A stretch of DNA of 64,000 bases. Source: Abditibacterium sp. GTDB lineage: Bacteria; Armatimonadota; Abditibacteriia; Abditibacteriales; Abditibacteriaceae. This document shows, piece by piece, positions 15,375 through 24,378 of the stretch. The stretch is taken from positions 62,001 to 126,000 of the forward strand of contig JAUJNG010000011.1 in NCBI GenBank assembly GCA_030448265.1, written 5' to 3'. The translations under genes and the position numbers were made by a program. The notes beneath the pieces are model-generated. The model worked only from the letters and a program-made list of their open reading frames with translations. It did not search any database and was not told the DNA's origin. How positions within the stretch are numbered: position 1 is the stretch's first letter; each line of letters begins with the position of its first letter.

Positions 15375-17405
15375 ATGCCCGAAAATTCGCTCCACTGGGG
15401 CATTTTGTCCACCGGCAAAATCGCCCACACCTTCGCGCGCGGTCTGCGCGAGTCCCGCACCGGAAAACTCGTCGCCGTCGCTTCGCGCAGCCAGGATTCC
15501 GCCGACCAGTTCGGCGCCGAATTCGAGGTCGCCAAACGCTTCGATTCCTACGAAAAATTGCTCGCCGATAGCGAAGTCGAGGCAGTTTACATCGCCACGC
15601 CGCACCCGCTTCACGCTCAATGGGCCATCAAAGCCGCCGATGCGGGCAAGCACATTTTGTGCGAAAAGCCGCTCACCCTCAACTGGCCCGACGCCCAGCG
15701 CGTGGCCCAGGCCGCGCAACGCAATGGCGTGCAGTTGATGGAAGCGTTCATGTATCGTTGCCATCCCCAAACCGCCAAAATTGTCGAACTGGTGCAAAGC
15801 GGCGCGCTGGGCGAAATCCGTCAGATCGAAGCAACTTTCGCTTTTCAGAGCAACGGCGACCCCAAAAGCCGTCTGCTCGACCCCGAACTGGGCGGCGGCG
15901 GGATTTTGGATGTCGGCTGCTACACGGTTTCGTTTTGCCGTCTGGTGGCGGGCGCGGCAGCGGGGATGTCGTTCGCGGAGCCGCTCGAAATCAAGGCGAT
16001 GGGGAAATTGGGCGCGACAGGCGCCGATGATTACGCCGCCGCGCTGTTGCGTTTTCCTGGTGAGGTTCTGGCGATTTGTTCGACCGGCGTGCAACTGAGC
16101 GGCGGCGGTTTCGCGCGCATCGTGGGCAGCAAGGCGAATTTGCGCGTGCCGTCGCCCTACTTTTGCGGCCCGACCGACGGAAAAATCAAGCTCATTTTGG
16201 AAATTCACGGCCAGAGCGCGCAGGAGATCGAAATCGAGGCCGACCGCAGCAGCTACGCCTACGAAGCCGACGCGCTGTGCGAGGCGGTGCGAGCGGGTTT
16301 CGTGGCCTCGCCCGCCCAGGGCGCCGAGGATGCCGTAGGGAATATGCGCGTTCTGGACGAGTGGCGCGCGCAAATCGGCCTAATTTATCCGCACGAAACA
16401 CCGGCGCGACAGGTCGCTGCGGCGTCGGGCGAGGCGCTGCGGGTTTATCCCAACCCGATGCGTTATGGGGAAATGGAAAACGTGGTCGATGGCGAGGGAA
16501 AACCCAAGAAAATCTCCAAAATCGTGCTCGGAACCATGCTCGAAGGCGCGGTCGATCCGTTCACGCACGGTCTGGCGCTCTTCGACGATTTTTACGAGCG
16601 CGGCGGGACGTGTTTCGACACGGCGCACGTTTATGGCGGCGGCGTGGGCGAAAAGGTGCTGGGGCACTGGTTCAAAACGCGCGGGGTGCGAGGCGACATG
16701 ACGCTCATCGTCAAGGGCGCGCATCCGCCGCATTGCACGCCCGACGGTTTCCGCCGCGAACTGGAAATCTCGCTCGACCGTTTGGGCACGACCGGCGACA
16801 TTTATATGCTCCACCGCGACAATCTGGAGGTTCCGGTGGGCGAATGGGTCGATGCGCTGTCGCAGGGCGTGGAAAAGGGTTTTTACCGCGCCTTTGGCGG
16901 CTCGAACTGGTCGATAGAACGCCTCGAAGCAGCCAACGATTACGCCAAAGCGAAGGGCGTGACGGGTTTTTCGTGTGCTTCCAATAATTTTTCGCTCGCG
17001 CGGCTGGTGTCGCCGGTGTGGGACGGGTGCATTTCGTCGTCGGATGCCCTTTCGCGCGCCTGGTTCGAAGAAAATGGGCTGAGTTTGTTTTCGTGGAGCA
17101 GTCAGGCGCGCGGCTTTTTCGCGCGCGCGGCGCGCGATTTCACCGCCGATAGGGAGTTGGTGCGCTGCTGGTATTCCGACGACAATTTCGAGCGTCTGGA
17201 GCGCGCCCAGAAGCTGGCGCGCGAAAGGGGCGTGTCGCCCGTCGTGATCGCGGCGGCGTATGTTCTGGCGCAGCCGTTCCCGATTTACGCGCTGATTGGC
17301 CCGCGCGCTCTGGCCGAAACCGGCGATTCGATGGGCGCGTTTGAGGTCGAGCTTTCCCCCGATGAACTGAAGTGGCTCAATTTGGAATCTGAAGCGGTGC
17401 GCTGA
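15375..17405 (+). CDS. Fusion of Gfo/Idh/MocA-type oxidoreductase and aldo/keto reductase
   Basis: One 676-residue chain carries two complete NAD(P)-dependent oxidoreductases. Residues 1-340: Gfo/Idh/MocA fold, with a nucleotide-binding start WGILSTGKIAHTF and the typical EKPLTLN segment near residues 97-103. Residues about 375-676: aldo/keto reductase barrel, with tetrad residues visible as FDTAHVYGGG (Asp, Tyr), IVKGAH (Lys) and MLHRDN (His). The linker near 345-375 shows no stop or frameshift. The pair may perform successive steps on one sugar, for example oxidation and reduction at neighbouring carbons. It has its own ATG 54 bases after the CorA-like gene. Confidence 0.9.
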   Translation: MPENSLHWGILSTGKIAHTFARGLRESRTGKLVAVASRSQDSADQFGAEFEVAKRFDSYEKLLADSEVEAVYIATPHPLHAQWAIKAADAGKHILCEKPLTLNWPDAQRVAQAAQRNGVQLMEAFMYRCHPQTAKIVELVQSGALGEIRQIEATFAFQSNGDPKSRLLDPELGGGGILDVGCYTVSFCRLVAGAAAGMSFAEPLEIKAMGKLGATGADDYAAALLRFPGEVLAICSTGVQLSGGGFARIVGSKANLRVPSPYFCGPTDGKIKLILEIHGQSAQEIEIEADRSSYAYEADALCEAVRAGFVASPAQGAEDAVGNMRVLDEWRAQIGLIYPHETPARQVAAASGEALRVYPNPMRYGEMENVVDGEGKPKKISKIVLGTMLEGAVDPFTHGLALFDDFYERGGTCFDTAHVYGGGVGEKVLGHWFKTRGVRGDMTLIVKGAHPPHCTPDGFRRELEISLDRLGTTGDIYMLHRDNLEVPVGEWVDALSQGVEKGFYRAFGGSNWSIERLEAANDYAKAKGVTGFSCASNNFSLARLVSPVWDGCISSSDALSRAWFEENGLSLFSWSSQARGFFARAARDFTADRELVRCWYSDDNFERLERAQKLARERGVSPVVIAAAYVLAQPFPIYALIGPRALAETGDSMGAFEVELSPDELKWLNLESEAVR

Positions 17406-17430
17406 CGGGGCAGGGCAGTGCGGGAAAAAA

Positions 17431-17524
17431 TTTTCACCACAGAGACGCGGAGACACAGAGAAAAGAGAGTTTTGGGAAGGCAAATCTCACCTTCTCTGTG
17501 TCTCCGCGTAGGGTGGTTCATTTT
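17431..17524. repeat. Mosaic palindromic element
   Basis: The left part (from TTTTCACCACAGAGAC) resembles the 9043-9133 family, while the right arm (ending CGCGTAGGGTGGTTCA) matches the 1235-1323 family. The shared core ACGCGGAGACACAGAGAA is a perfect 18-bp inverted match; the outer parts do not pair well. It lies between convergent genes and touches the stop of the antiporter. Confidence 0.8.
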
Positions 17525-18843
17525 CAACCGTATTTTTCTTCGTAAATTTTCATCAGCGGCGTCACGCTCAGGCCGTGCGCCACAATCGAAAGCGCGACGA
17601 TGGAAAACGTCAGCGCCACCAGGCGGCGCGCGATGTCTTCGGGCAAACTGTGTTCGATGGCGTAGAACAGGTAATAAAGCGAGCCGATGCCGCGCACCCC
17701 AAACCAGGCCAGATAAGGTTTGGCGTCGTGGAGGTTTTTGGTGCCGAGCAGACCGGCGTAAGTCGAGAGCGGGCGAATCAGCAAAAACAGGAGCGGTGCG
17801 AGCCACAGCGCTTCGTTTGTCCACGTCCAGTTGGTGAGCATTCCGCCCAGCAGAACCACGAATCCCAGTTCGGCGATGCGTTCGAGCGCCTCGTTGAAGT
17901 GCAAAATCTCGCGCGCCATGAAACTGGGCGCGCTTTCGGGACTGGTCGCCAGCTTTTCGCGGATTTCCTCGACATCATCATCGCCCGAAGGCATCTCGAT
18001 TTGCTCCGTCTCAGTTTCGGGCGCCTGGTCGGAAAGACGGCGCTCGGTGTGGCGTAGCGCCAGGCCCGCCGCGAAAACTGCCAGAAAACCGTAGGTGTGG
18101 AGCAAAAGCGCGACGCCATAAGCTCCGGCGATAAGTCCCAACGCCAGAAAATCGTCGCTGCCGGTCGCTTCGCGGTGCTGGGAGCGCAGCCAGATCACCA
18201 GACGCGCTACGCCCATGCCCAGAAGTGCGCCGATGGCCAGTCCGCCCACAATCGACCACAAAACATCGACCGAAAACCATTTCCAGCCCGCTTCGCCCAG
18301 GTCGTGCAATCCGAGCAGCCCCAGACCCAGCATCACAAAAGGAAACGCGGTTCCATCGTTGAAACCGGCCTCGCCGGTGAGCGAAAAACGCAAACGGTCG
18401 TCGTCGCGGGCGTGTTTGACCTGCACGTCGGAAGCTAAAACCGGATCGGTGGGCGCCAGAATCCCGCCCAGCAAAACGGCGGCGCCAAGCGGCAGTTTCA
18501 GCAGGTAGACGCCGACGAGAGTGATAAGCCCCACGGTGAGCGTCATCGAAATAAAAGCGAGGCGAAGCGGCACCATCCAGCGCCGGTTCGAAAGCGGCAG
18601 ACGCAGTTTGAGTCCCGCCGTAAACAGCGAAATGACGACCGTAATTTCGGCCAGCCGCTCCAAAAGCTCGCTGTTTTCGAGGGGAGAGAGCCGCATCGCA
18701 TCGAAAACGTGCGGCCCCAGCAAAAGTCCGGCGCCCAGATAAATCGCCGAGGTGGTCACGGGCCAGTTTTGCAGCCGGTTGGGAATCAGCGCCATGCCCA
18801 GAAACAAAAGTCCGGCGATGGCGCACCAAAATTCAAAAGTCAC
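17524..18843 (-). CDS. Cation:proton antiporter, CPA1 family
   Basis: A 439-residue protein with about 12 hydrophobic helices and the CPA1 signatures. APTDPVLASDV near residues 130-140 and GEAGFNDGTAFPF near 157-169 hold the ion-binding Asp-Asn pair, and FGVRGIGSLYY lies near residue 390. A hydrophilic, acidic loop (residues ~275-315) lies between helices. It should exchange Na+ or K+ for H+ at the cytoplasmic membrane, for pH and salt homeostasis. It is convergent with the fusion oxidoreductase; its start at 18843 is followed upstream by a palindromic element. Confidence 0.88.
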   Translation of the reverse strand: MTFEFWCAIAGLLFLGMALIPNRLQNWPVTTSAIYLGAGLLLGPHVFDAMRLSPLENSELLERLAEITVVISLFTAGLKLRLPLSNRRWMVPLRLAFISMTLTVGLITLVGVYLLKLPLGAAVLLGGILAPTDPVLASDVQVKHARDDDRLRFSLTGEAGFNDGTAFPFVMLGLGLLGLHDLGEAGWKWFSVDVLWSIVGGLAIGALLGMGVARLVIWLRSQHREATGSDDFLALGLIAGAYGVALLLHTYGFLAVFAAGLALRHTERRLSDQAPETETEQIEMPSGDDDVEEIREKLATSPESAPSFMAREILHFNEALERIAELGFVVLLGGMLTNWTWTNEALWLAPLLFLLIRPLSTYAGLLGTKNLHDAKPYLAWFGVRGIGSLYYLFYAIEHSLPEDIARRLVALTFSIVALSIVAHGLSVTPLMKIYEEKYG

Positions 18844-18879
18844 GCGAGCCGCAGGGCGAGGCGCGTGCCGTTTCTCTTA

Positions 18880-18960
18880 AAGGCTAAAGGATGAAGGCTA
18901 AAGGCTAAATCACTTCCAGTTACGGCGTGATTTAGCCTTTAGCCTTCATCCTTTAGCCTT
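18880..18960. repeat. Palindromic element, 'AAGGCTAAAGGATGAAGGCT' family
   Basis: Perfect 34-bp arms at 18880-18913 and 18927-18960, built from AAAGG, CTAA and GAAGGCT submotifs. The same words appear as a 14-bp tandem array flanked by inverted arms after lacI (62157-62259). Confidence 0.92.
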
Positions 18961-18993
18961 CAAGACCTTTCCATTGGTTATATAATCGTTTCG

Positions 18994-19878
18994 ATGTTCC
19001 CGCGCCGTTGGCTTTCTTTCTTAGCTCTTCTTTTGTGCGGCTGTCAGGCGCCGCCGCAGTCCAGCGCACCACCGCGCGCGGTTTCGACGGCGAAACTGTT
19101 CCCCAAAGACGATCTGGGTCGCGAAATCGCTTTGAAAAGCGCGGCCCAGCGAGTCATCGTCATCAGCCCTGGCGCCGTTGAAACCGTTTTTGCTCTGGGC
19201 GCCGGAAAACAAATCGTGGGGCGCGATTCGTTCACCGATTTTCCGCCCGAAGCCAAAAAAATCGCCGTCGCGGGCGATTTCAAAGGGCCGAGCGTGGAAA
19301 AATCCATCGCACTGCGCCCCGACCTGGTGATTTTGCAGGGCGAAACCTGGGACAAAGCCCGCGTGGAGAAATGGCAGCAGCAAATTGGCGTTCCGGTCGC
19401 GGCGCTCACGCCGACGAATTTGGCGGGCGTGAGCCGCAATTTCGCTCAGATGGGCGCCTGGCTGGGCAGCGACCCCAAACGCGCCCAAACTCTGGCAGCG
19501 AGCCTGCGAATCGCGCCCGTTTCGCCCAAAAAGTCGGCGTTTATCGAAATCGCTCGCTCGCCACTGTGGAGCGCGGGAAGCGGCACCCTCGTGGATGATG
19601 TTTTACGCGCCGGCGGTTTTTCCAACGTCGCGGCGAGCGTGAAGGGTTATCAGCCTTTTGGTCTGGAAAGCCTTCTGGTTCGCCAGCCGGCGGTTTATGT
19701 CGTGACATCGGACAAACCAGGCGCCGAAGTCGTGCGCGAATTGCGCGTTTCGCCCGCGCTGTCTAAGCTGGAAAGCGTGCGCGAAGGGCGCGTTCTCGTC
19801 ATCAAGAGCGATTTTCTGCTGCGTCCTGGCCCGCGCTTGAAACAGGGCGTCGAAATGCTGCGAAAAGCGAACTTCTAA
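18994..19878 (+). CDS. Periplasmic binding lipoprotein, BtuF/FhuD-like (cobalamin or iron-chelate uptake)
   Basis: A 294-residue ABC-transporter substrate-binding protein. The N terminus is a lipoprotein signal (FLALLLCGC, lipobox LCGC with Cys17). The body shows the class III helical-backbone layout: DLGREIALKSAAQRVIVISPGAVETVFALGAG, RPDLVILQ, then GGFSNVAA and SDFLLRPGPRL at the end. This family delivers vitamin B12, haem or ferric siderophores to a BtuCD-type permease. No permease or ATPase gene lies nearby in this window, so the transporter must be encoded elsewhere. No cobalamin riboswitch is seen; the leader is occupied by a palindromic element. Confidence 0.85.
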   Translation: MFPRRWLSFLALLLCGCQAPPQSSAPPRAVSTAKLFPKDDLGREIALKSAAQRVIVISPGAVETVFALGAGKQIVGRDSFTDFPPEAKKIAVAGDFKGPSVEKSIALRPDLVILQGETWDKARVEKWQQQIGVPVAALTPTNLAGVSRNFAQMGAWLGSDPKRAQTLAASLRIAPVSPKKSAFIEIARSPLWSAGSGTLVDDVLRAGGFSNVAASVKGYQPFGLESLLVRQPAVYVVTSDKPGAEVVRELRVSPALSKLESVREGRVLVIKSDFLLRPGPRLKQGVEMLRKANF

Positions 19879-19984
19879 TTTTTCAACATAAAGAACACGC
19901 AGGACAACACAAAGAGGCACAAAGATTTAGAAAAATCCTTTGTGCCTCTTTGTGGAAATCTCCGTGTTCTTTGTGTTGAAAATA
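19879..19984. repeat. Imperfect palindromic element, 'CACAAAGAGGCACAAAG' family
   Basis: Left arm about 19879-19929 and right arm about 19931-19983 pair over TTCAACA...AAGAACAC...CACAAAGAGGCACAAAG with several mismatches and indels. It sits between the binding lipoprotein and glmS, and ends 12 bases before the glmS ATG, so it forms most of the glmS leader. Confidence 0.8.
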
Positions 19985-19995
19985 AGGTTTTAATT

Positions 19996-21858
19996 ATGTG
20001 CGGAATCGTCGGCTACATCGGAACACAACAGGCGGCGCCGGTTTTGACGCTGGGACTCTCCAAACTCGAATATCGCGGCTACGATTCGGCGGGCATCGCC
20101 GTCGCGGACGCAGATGGCGAAGTCTCGATGCGCCGCGCCGTCGGCAAGCTGCGGAATTTGCAGCATTCGCTGGAGGGCGCGCCGCTCGCGGGCCATGCCG
20201 GAATCGGCCACACGCGCTGGGCCACGCACGGCGCGCCCAGTGAAATCAATTCCCACCCGCACCGCGACGCGACGGGAACGGTTTTCGTGGTGCACAACGG
20301 CATCATCGAGAATTACGCCGAAATTCGCGCCGCGTTGGAAGCGCAGGGCGTGGAATTTCGCTCGCAAACCGATACCGAAGTGCTGCCCAACCTCATCAAG
20401 CGCGCCTACGACGAATGCCAAAATCTGCCACGCGCGATTCGCACCGCTCTCCAGGGCGTGCGCGGCGCTTACGCGCTCGCGGTGATGCACTCCGCCGTTC
20501 CCGACACGGTTGTGGCGGTGCGCCAGACTTCGCCGCTCGTGATTGGCCTGGGCGAGGGCGAAAATTTCTGCGCTTCCGATGCGCTGGCGATTCTCAGCGA
20601 AACGCGGCGCATCATTTTTCTCGACAACGGCGAAATGGCATTTCTGCGCGCCGAGGGCGTCGAAGTGTTCGACCTCGAAAGTGGGCAGCGACGCGAAAAA
20701 GAAGTCCAGCAGCTCGATTGGAGCGCCGACAGCGCCGACAAGGGCGATTTCCCGCATTTCATGCTCAAGGAAGTCCACGAGCAGCCCGCCGTGATGGAGC
20801 GACTGCTGCATCACTACGCCGACGCAGACCAAAACCGCATTTCTTTCCCCCACATCGGCCTTTCGCGCGAAGAACTGCGCGGCGTGCGGCGCATTTTTAT
20901 TCAAGCCTGCGGCACGAGCTGGCACGCTGGACTGGTCGGAAAACTTCTCATCGAACGACTGGGATTGATTTCAGTTGATGTCGATACGAGCAGTGAATTC
21001 CGTTATCGCAACGTGGCGCCGCACACCGGCGGGGCGATTCTGGATTCCGATACCCTCGTCATCGCCATTTCGCAGAGCGGCGAAACCGCCGACACCCTCG
21101 CAGGCGTGCAGGAGGCCAAAGAGCGCGGTTTGAAAGTGATTTCGGTCGTCAATATGCCCGCCAGTTCAATTGTGCGCGCCAGCGACGGCGTGATTTACAC
21201 CAACGCGGGGCCTGAAGTTTCGGTCGCGTCCACCAAGGCTTACATCGGGCAAATCGGCGCGCTTTATCTGCTCTCGCTTTATCTGGGCGAAATTCACGGC
21301 CTCATCGACGGCCCGCGCATGAAGCGCCGCCTCGAAAAATTCGCCGAAGTGCCGCGTCTGATGCGCGAAATTCTCAGCGACGACAGCGAAATTCAGCGCG
21401 CCGCGCAGCGTTTCTGGCTCGCCGAGCACGCTTTTTTCATCGGACGCGGCTACGGACAGCCTTCGGCGCTCGAAGGCGCGCTCAAACTCAAGGAGATTTC
21501 CTACATTCACGCCGAAGGCTACGCGGCGGGCGAACTCAAACATGGCCCGATTGCCCTCATCGACGAAAAAATGCCCGTGGTGGCGATTGCGACCCAGGGC
21601 GTGACTTACGAGAAAATTCTTTCCAATATGCAGGAAGTGCGCGCGCGCGGCGGCAAACTCATCGCCGTCGCGGGCGACGACGATGAAGAAGTCGGCAAAT
21701 ACGCCGATTTCGTGCTGCGCGTGCCGGAATTGACCGAGAGTTTCACGCCGTTTGTGGTGGCGCTGCCGATGCAGCTTTTGGCTTATCATATCGCGGTGCT
21801 GCGCGATTACGATGTCGATATGCCGCGCAATTTAGCCAAAAGTGTGACGGTGGAATGA
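19996..21858 (+). CDS. glmS: Glutamine-fructose-6-phosphate aminotransferase (isomerising) GlmS
   Basis: GlmS makes glucosamine-6-phosphate from fructose-6-phosphate and glutamine, the entry to peptidoglycan and amino-sugar synthesis. The ATG at 19996 places the catalytic Cys directly after Met (MCGIVGYIG), as required; the upstream extension to 19942 is repeat DNA. The class II glutaminase domain (about 1-230) has YRGYDSAGIA, GHTRWATHG and HNGIIENY. Two SIS domains follow, with ACGTSWHAGL and AISQSGETADT in the first and GRGYGQPSALEGALKLKEISYIHAEG in the second. The C terminus ends DYDVDMPRNLAKSVTVE, the usual GlmS tail. Length is 620 residues. Confidence 0.98.
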   Translation: MCGIVGYIGTQQAAPVLTLGLSKLEYRGYDSAGIAVADADGEVSMRRAVGKLRNLQHSLEGAPLAGHAGIGHTRWATHGAPSEINSHPHRDATGTVFVVHNGIIENYAEIRAALEAQGVEFRSQTDTEVLPNLIKRAYDECQNLPRAIRTALQGVRGAYALAVMHSAVPDTVVAVRQTSPLVIGLGEGENFCASDALAILSETRRIIFLDNGEMAFLRAEGVEVFDLESGQRREKEVQQLDWSADSADKGDFPHFMLKEVHEQPAVMERLLHHYADADQNRISFPHIGLSREELRGVRRIFIQACGTSWHAGLVGKLLIERLGLISVDVDTSSEFRYRNVAPHTGGAILDSDTLVIAISQSGETADTLAGVQEAKERGLKVISVVNMPASSIVRASDGVIYTNAGPEVSVASTKAYIGQIGALYLLSLYLGEIHGLIDGPRMKRRLEKFAEVPRLMREILSDDSEIQRAAQRFWLAEHAFFIGRGYGQPSALEGALKLKEISYIHAEGYAAGELKHGPIALIDEKMPVVAIATQGVTYEKILSNMQEVRARGGKLIAVAGDDDEEVGKYADFVLRVPELTESFTPFVVALPMQLLAYHIAVLRDYDVDMPRNLAKSVTVE

Positions 21859-21873
21859 GCATTGTTGCGTCTC

Positions 21874-22051
21874 CCGTCGCTCCGCTCCGGCCCTCGCCCG
21901 CCGCTTCGCGCGGGCTCTCCCGCAAGCGGGAGAAGGAAAAAGCGCGCAACGTTAATCGAGCAGTAAATTCACGAGAGTAAGGGTGTGTCCTTCTCCCGCT
22001 TGCGGGAGAGCCCGCGCGAAGCGGTGGGTGAGGGCCGGAGCGGAGCGACGG
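21874..22051. repeat. Long palindromic element, 'CTCTCCCGCAAGCGGGAG' family
   Basis: Arms of about 63 bp (21874-21936 and 21989-22051) with only a few mismatches and a ~50-bp loop. Each arm also holds a smaller palindrome, TCTCCCGCAAGCGGGAGA. The sequence resembles the widespread intergenic CTCTCCCGC/GCGGGAGA elements known from many bacterial genomes. It lies between glmS and the sugar-nucleotide gene. Confidence 0.92.
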
Positions 22052-22117
22052 AAAAACTCGCTGTGTCCCTACCAAACGCGAACTTTGTAAAATAAGCCCG
22101 ACTTCAAATTATTCATC

Positions 22118-23053
22118 ATGCGAATTATCATCACCGGCGGCGCCGGATTTTTAGGCTCTCATCTCTGCGAACGCTGTCTAAGCGAAGGCCATGAAGTTGT
22201 GGCCGTCGATAACCTCATCACGGGATCGTCCGACAACATCGCGCATCTCGACTCGCCGCAATTTTCCTTTGAGGAACAGAACATTTCCGACGGCATCGAC
22301 ATCGACGGGCCGGTCGATTTCATCCTCCATTTCGCTTCGCCCGCCTCGCCGGTCGATTATCTCGAACTGCCGATTCAAACCCTCAAAGTCGGCGCGCTGG
22401 GGACTCACAACGCGCTCGGCCTGGCGCGCGCCAAGGGTGCGGGGCTACTTTTGGCTTCGACCTCGGAGATTTACGGCGATCCTTTGGTTCATCCGCAGCG
22501 CGAGGATTACTGGGGCAACGTCAACTCGATTGGCCCGCGCGGCTGCTACGACGAGGCCAAACGCTTCGCCGAAGCGATTGTGATGGCCTACCATCGTCAG
22601 CACGGCATCGACACCAAAATCGTGCGGATTTTCAACACCTACGGCCCGCGCATGAGGCTCAAAGACGGGCGCATCGTGCCCAACTTCATGCGTCAGGCGA
22701 TTCTGAGCGAACCGCTCACCATCTACGGCGACGGCTCGCAGACGCGCTCGTTTTGCTACGCCACCGATCTTATCGACGGCATTTATCGCCTGATGCTGTC
22801 GAAGGAAAACAGGCCGGTCAACATCGGCAATCCCAACGAATTCACGGTTTTGGAATTCGCCCATCTGGTGCAGGAACTAACCGGCTCGAAATCGGAGTTG
22901 CAGTTCATGCCCCTCCCCGAAGACGATCCCAAACAGCGCCAGCCCGACATTTCCAGAGCGCGCGAAATTCTGGGCTGGGAACCGAAAATCGAGTTGAAGG
23001 AAGGTCTGACGCACACGCTGGCGTATTTTCGTGAAAAGTTGGGCGTGGCGTAG
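22118..23053 (+). CDS. NAD-dependent sugar-nucleotide epimerase/decarboxylase (UDP-glucuronate decarboxylase-like)
   Basis: A 311-residue extended short-chain dehydrogenase. The NAD-binding motif is [12 protein letters not shown]. The catalytic set is STSEIYGDP with Tyr-x3-Lys in YDEAKR near residue 147. [19 protein letters not shown] and [12 protein letters not shown] are the hallmark segments of UDP-xylose synthase (UXS), which oxidises and decarboxylates UDP-glucuronate to UDP-xylose. An epimerase cannot be excluded. It could supply the glycan locus at 27-40 kb. It is flanked by palindromic elements on both sides. Confidence 0.88.
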   Translation: MRIIITGGAGFLGSHLCERCLSEGHEVVAVDNLITGSSDNIAHLDSPQFSFEEQNISDGIDIDGPVDFILHFASPASPVDYLELPIQTLKVGALGTHNALGLARAKGAGLLLASTSEIYGDPLVHPQREDYWGNVNSIGPRGCYDEAKRFAEAIVMAYHRQHGIDTKIVRIFNTYGPRMRLKDGRIVPNFMRQAILSEPLTIYGDGSQTRSFCYATDLIDGIYRLMLSKENRPVNIGNPNEFTVLEFAHLVQELTGSKSELQFMPLPEDDPKQRQPDISRAREILGWEPKIELKEGLTHTLAYFREKLGVA

Positions 23054-23054
23054 A

Positions 23055-23144
23055 GTAGAGAACGCGAAGCGTCAGCGAGTGAGGCCTGACTGCCACTTTA
23101 TCTTTGCAGTCAAGCCTCACTCGCTGACGCTTCGCGTTCTCTAC
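23055..23144. repeat. Palindromic element between sugar-nucleotide gene and DUF4149 gene
   Basis: Perfect 31-bp arms at 23055-23085 and 23114-23144 (core GAACGCGAAGCGTCAGCGAG), with a further inner CTGACTGC/GCAGTCAA pairing. It starts one base after a stop codon and ends 8 bases before the next GTG start, so it fills the whole intergenic space. Confidence 0.92.
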
Positions 23145-23152
23145 GCTCCATC

Positions 23153-23713
23153 GTGCCCAAATTCCCCTTCGCCCTCGCCGCCGCGCGATTCGTGACCTTT
23201 CTCGCCCTCTCGCTGTGGATTGGCGGCATGGGGTTTTTCGGCATCATGGCGGCGCCGGTGCTGTTTCGCATCGCGCGTCTCAACGGCGTGGGCGCCATCG
23301 CGCCGCAAATGGTGGGCGCGATGCTGGGGCGCTTCGGCGTTCTCACCACGATTTGCGCTTTCGTGCTGCTGCTTTGCTGGCTAATCGACGGCGCGCTCTC
23401 CGGCGCGACTAAAAGCCGTCTGTGGCGCGCGCAGGGCATATTTTCCCTCCTCTGTCTGGCCTTTTCGCTCTTTCTGAACAGCGTTTTACTGCCGCGAACC
23501 CAACTCGAACAAGTCGAAATTCTGCCGCTCATCGCGCGCGCCGAGCGCGGCGAGGTGCTTTCGCCCGCCGAACAGGAAAAACGCGCCGCCTTCGACGCCG
23601 GACACAAAAGTTATCAGCGTCTCGCCTCGCTCAATTTGTGGCTCCTTCTCGCGCTGCTGGCGATTGCAACGGCGCGCGGTGTGCCACGGCGCGCCGCAAA
23701 CTCTTCCGTATGA
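23153..23713 (+). CDS. DUF4149-like membrane protein
   Basis: A 186-residue protein with four hydrophobic helices (FVTFLALSLWIGGMGFF, LTTICAFVLLLCWLIDG, GIFSLLCLAFSLFLNS, LWLLLALLAIAT). The opening helix with WIGGMGFFGIMAAPVLF matches the DUF4149 / YtpI-type pattern. It also has the typical AFDAGHKSYQRLASLN segment before the last helix. Function in this family is unknown. The GTG start at 23153 is 8 bases after a palindromic element. The stop overlaps the ATG of the next gene (ATGA), so the two are coupled. Confidence 0.75.
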   Translation: MPKFPFALAAARFVTFLALSLWIGGMGFFGIMAAPVLFRIARLNGVGAIAPQMVGAMLGRFGVLTTICAFVLLLCWLIDGALSGATKSRLWRAQGIFSLLCLAFSLFLNSVLLPRTQLEQVEILPLIARAERGEVLSPAEQEKRAAFDAGHKSYQRLASLNLWLLLALLAIATARGVPRRAANSSV

Positions 23714-24366
23714 ACCCTCCCATTCAAGCCGTCATTTTCGATTTCGACGGCACTCTTGCCGACACTTTTCCCGCCATCCACGCCGCTTGGAACGCCGCCA
23801 TGGTGCCGATTTTCGGGCGCCAGTTTTCGCGCGATGAAGTCGTGGCGCGCTTTGGCCCCTCCGACGAAGGCATGATGGAGCGCGAACTCGCCAATCACTC
23901 GCCCGAAGAGATGCATCATGCCTTCGCAAGATATTACGCGGCCTACGAAGGCGCGCACGACGCCGTTTTCGGCTTTGACGGCATCGGGGAACTGCTCGAA
24001 GAACTGCAAAATCGCGCCTTTCCCACCGCCGTGATGACCGGAAAAGGCCGCCGCGCCGCCGAGATTTCGCTGCGCCATCTGGGTTGGGCCGGCCGCTTTT
24101 CGGTTCTGGTGACCGGAACCGAGATCCTCAACGCCAAACCCTCGCCCGACGGCCCGCTTTGCGCCGCTGAGCTGCTGGGAATTGCGCCGCAGCACTGCAT
24201 CTACGTCGGCGATTCACCCGCCGACATCGGCGCCGCCCAAAGCGCGGGCATGAGGAGCGTCGTGGCGGGCTGGCACTCTTATTTTTTGCCCCAACTGCGC
24301 GACATGAAGCCCGATTTCTGGGCCAACGAACCGCGCGATGTGCTGTCAATTTTAGACGGTGCGTAA
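23710..24366 (+). CDS. HAD hydrolase, phosphoglycolate phosphatase-like
   Basis: A 218-residue HAD hydrolase starting at ATG 23710, overlapping the previous stop. Motif I FDFDGTLADT (residues 10-19), motif II VMTGKGRR, motif III Lys in NAKPSPDG, and motif IV YVGDSPADIGAAQSAG are all intact. A helical cap between residues about 20 and 90 is typical of phosphoglycolate phosphatase (Gph) and related beta-phosphoglucomutase-like enzymes. Substrate remains open. It is cotranscribed with the DUF4149 gene and is followed by the relic of an ABC ATPase. Confidence 0.85.
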   Translation: MNPPIQAVIFDFDGTLADTFPAIHAAWNAAMVPIFGRQFSRDEVVARFGPSDEGMMERELANHSPEEMHHAFARYYAAYEGAHDAVFGFDGIGELLEELQNRAFPTAVMTGKGRRAAEISLRHLGWAGRFSVLVTGTEILNAKPSPDGPLCAAELLGIAPQHCIYVGDSPADIGAAQSAGMRSVVAGWHSYFLPQLRDMKPDFWANEPRDVLSILDGA

Positions 24367-24378
24367 AGCGGCCAAGAT

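Noticed and set aside
18880..18993. Cobalamin riboswitch before the BtuF-like gene
   Set aside because: Only a palindromic element lies in the short leader; no B12-box-like sequence is present.
19879..19995. glmS ribozyme in the glmS leader
   Set aside because: The leader is almost filled by a palindromic element, and no conserved glmS ribozyme core can be seen.
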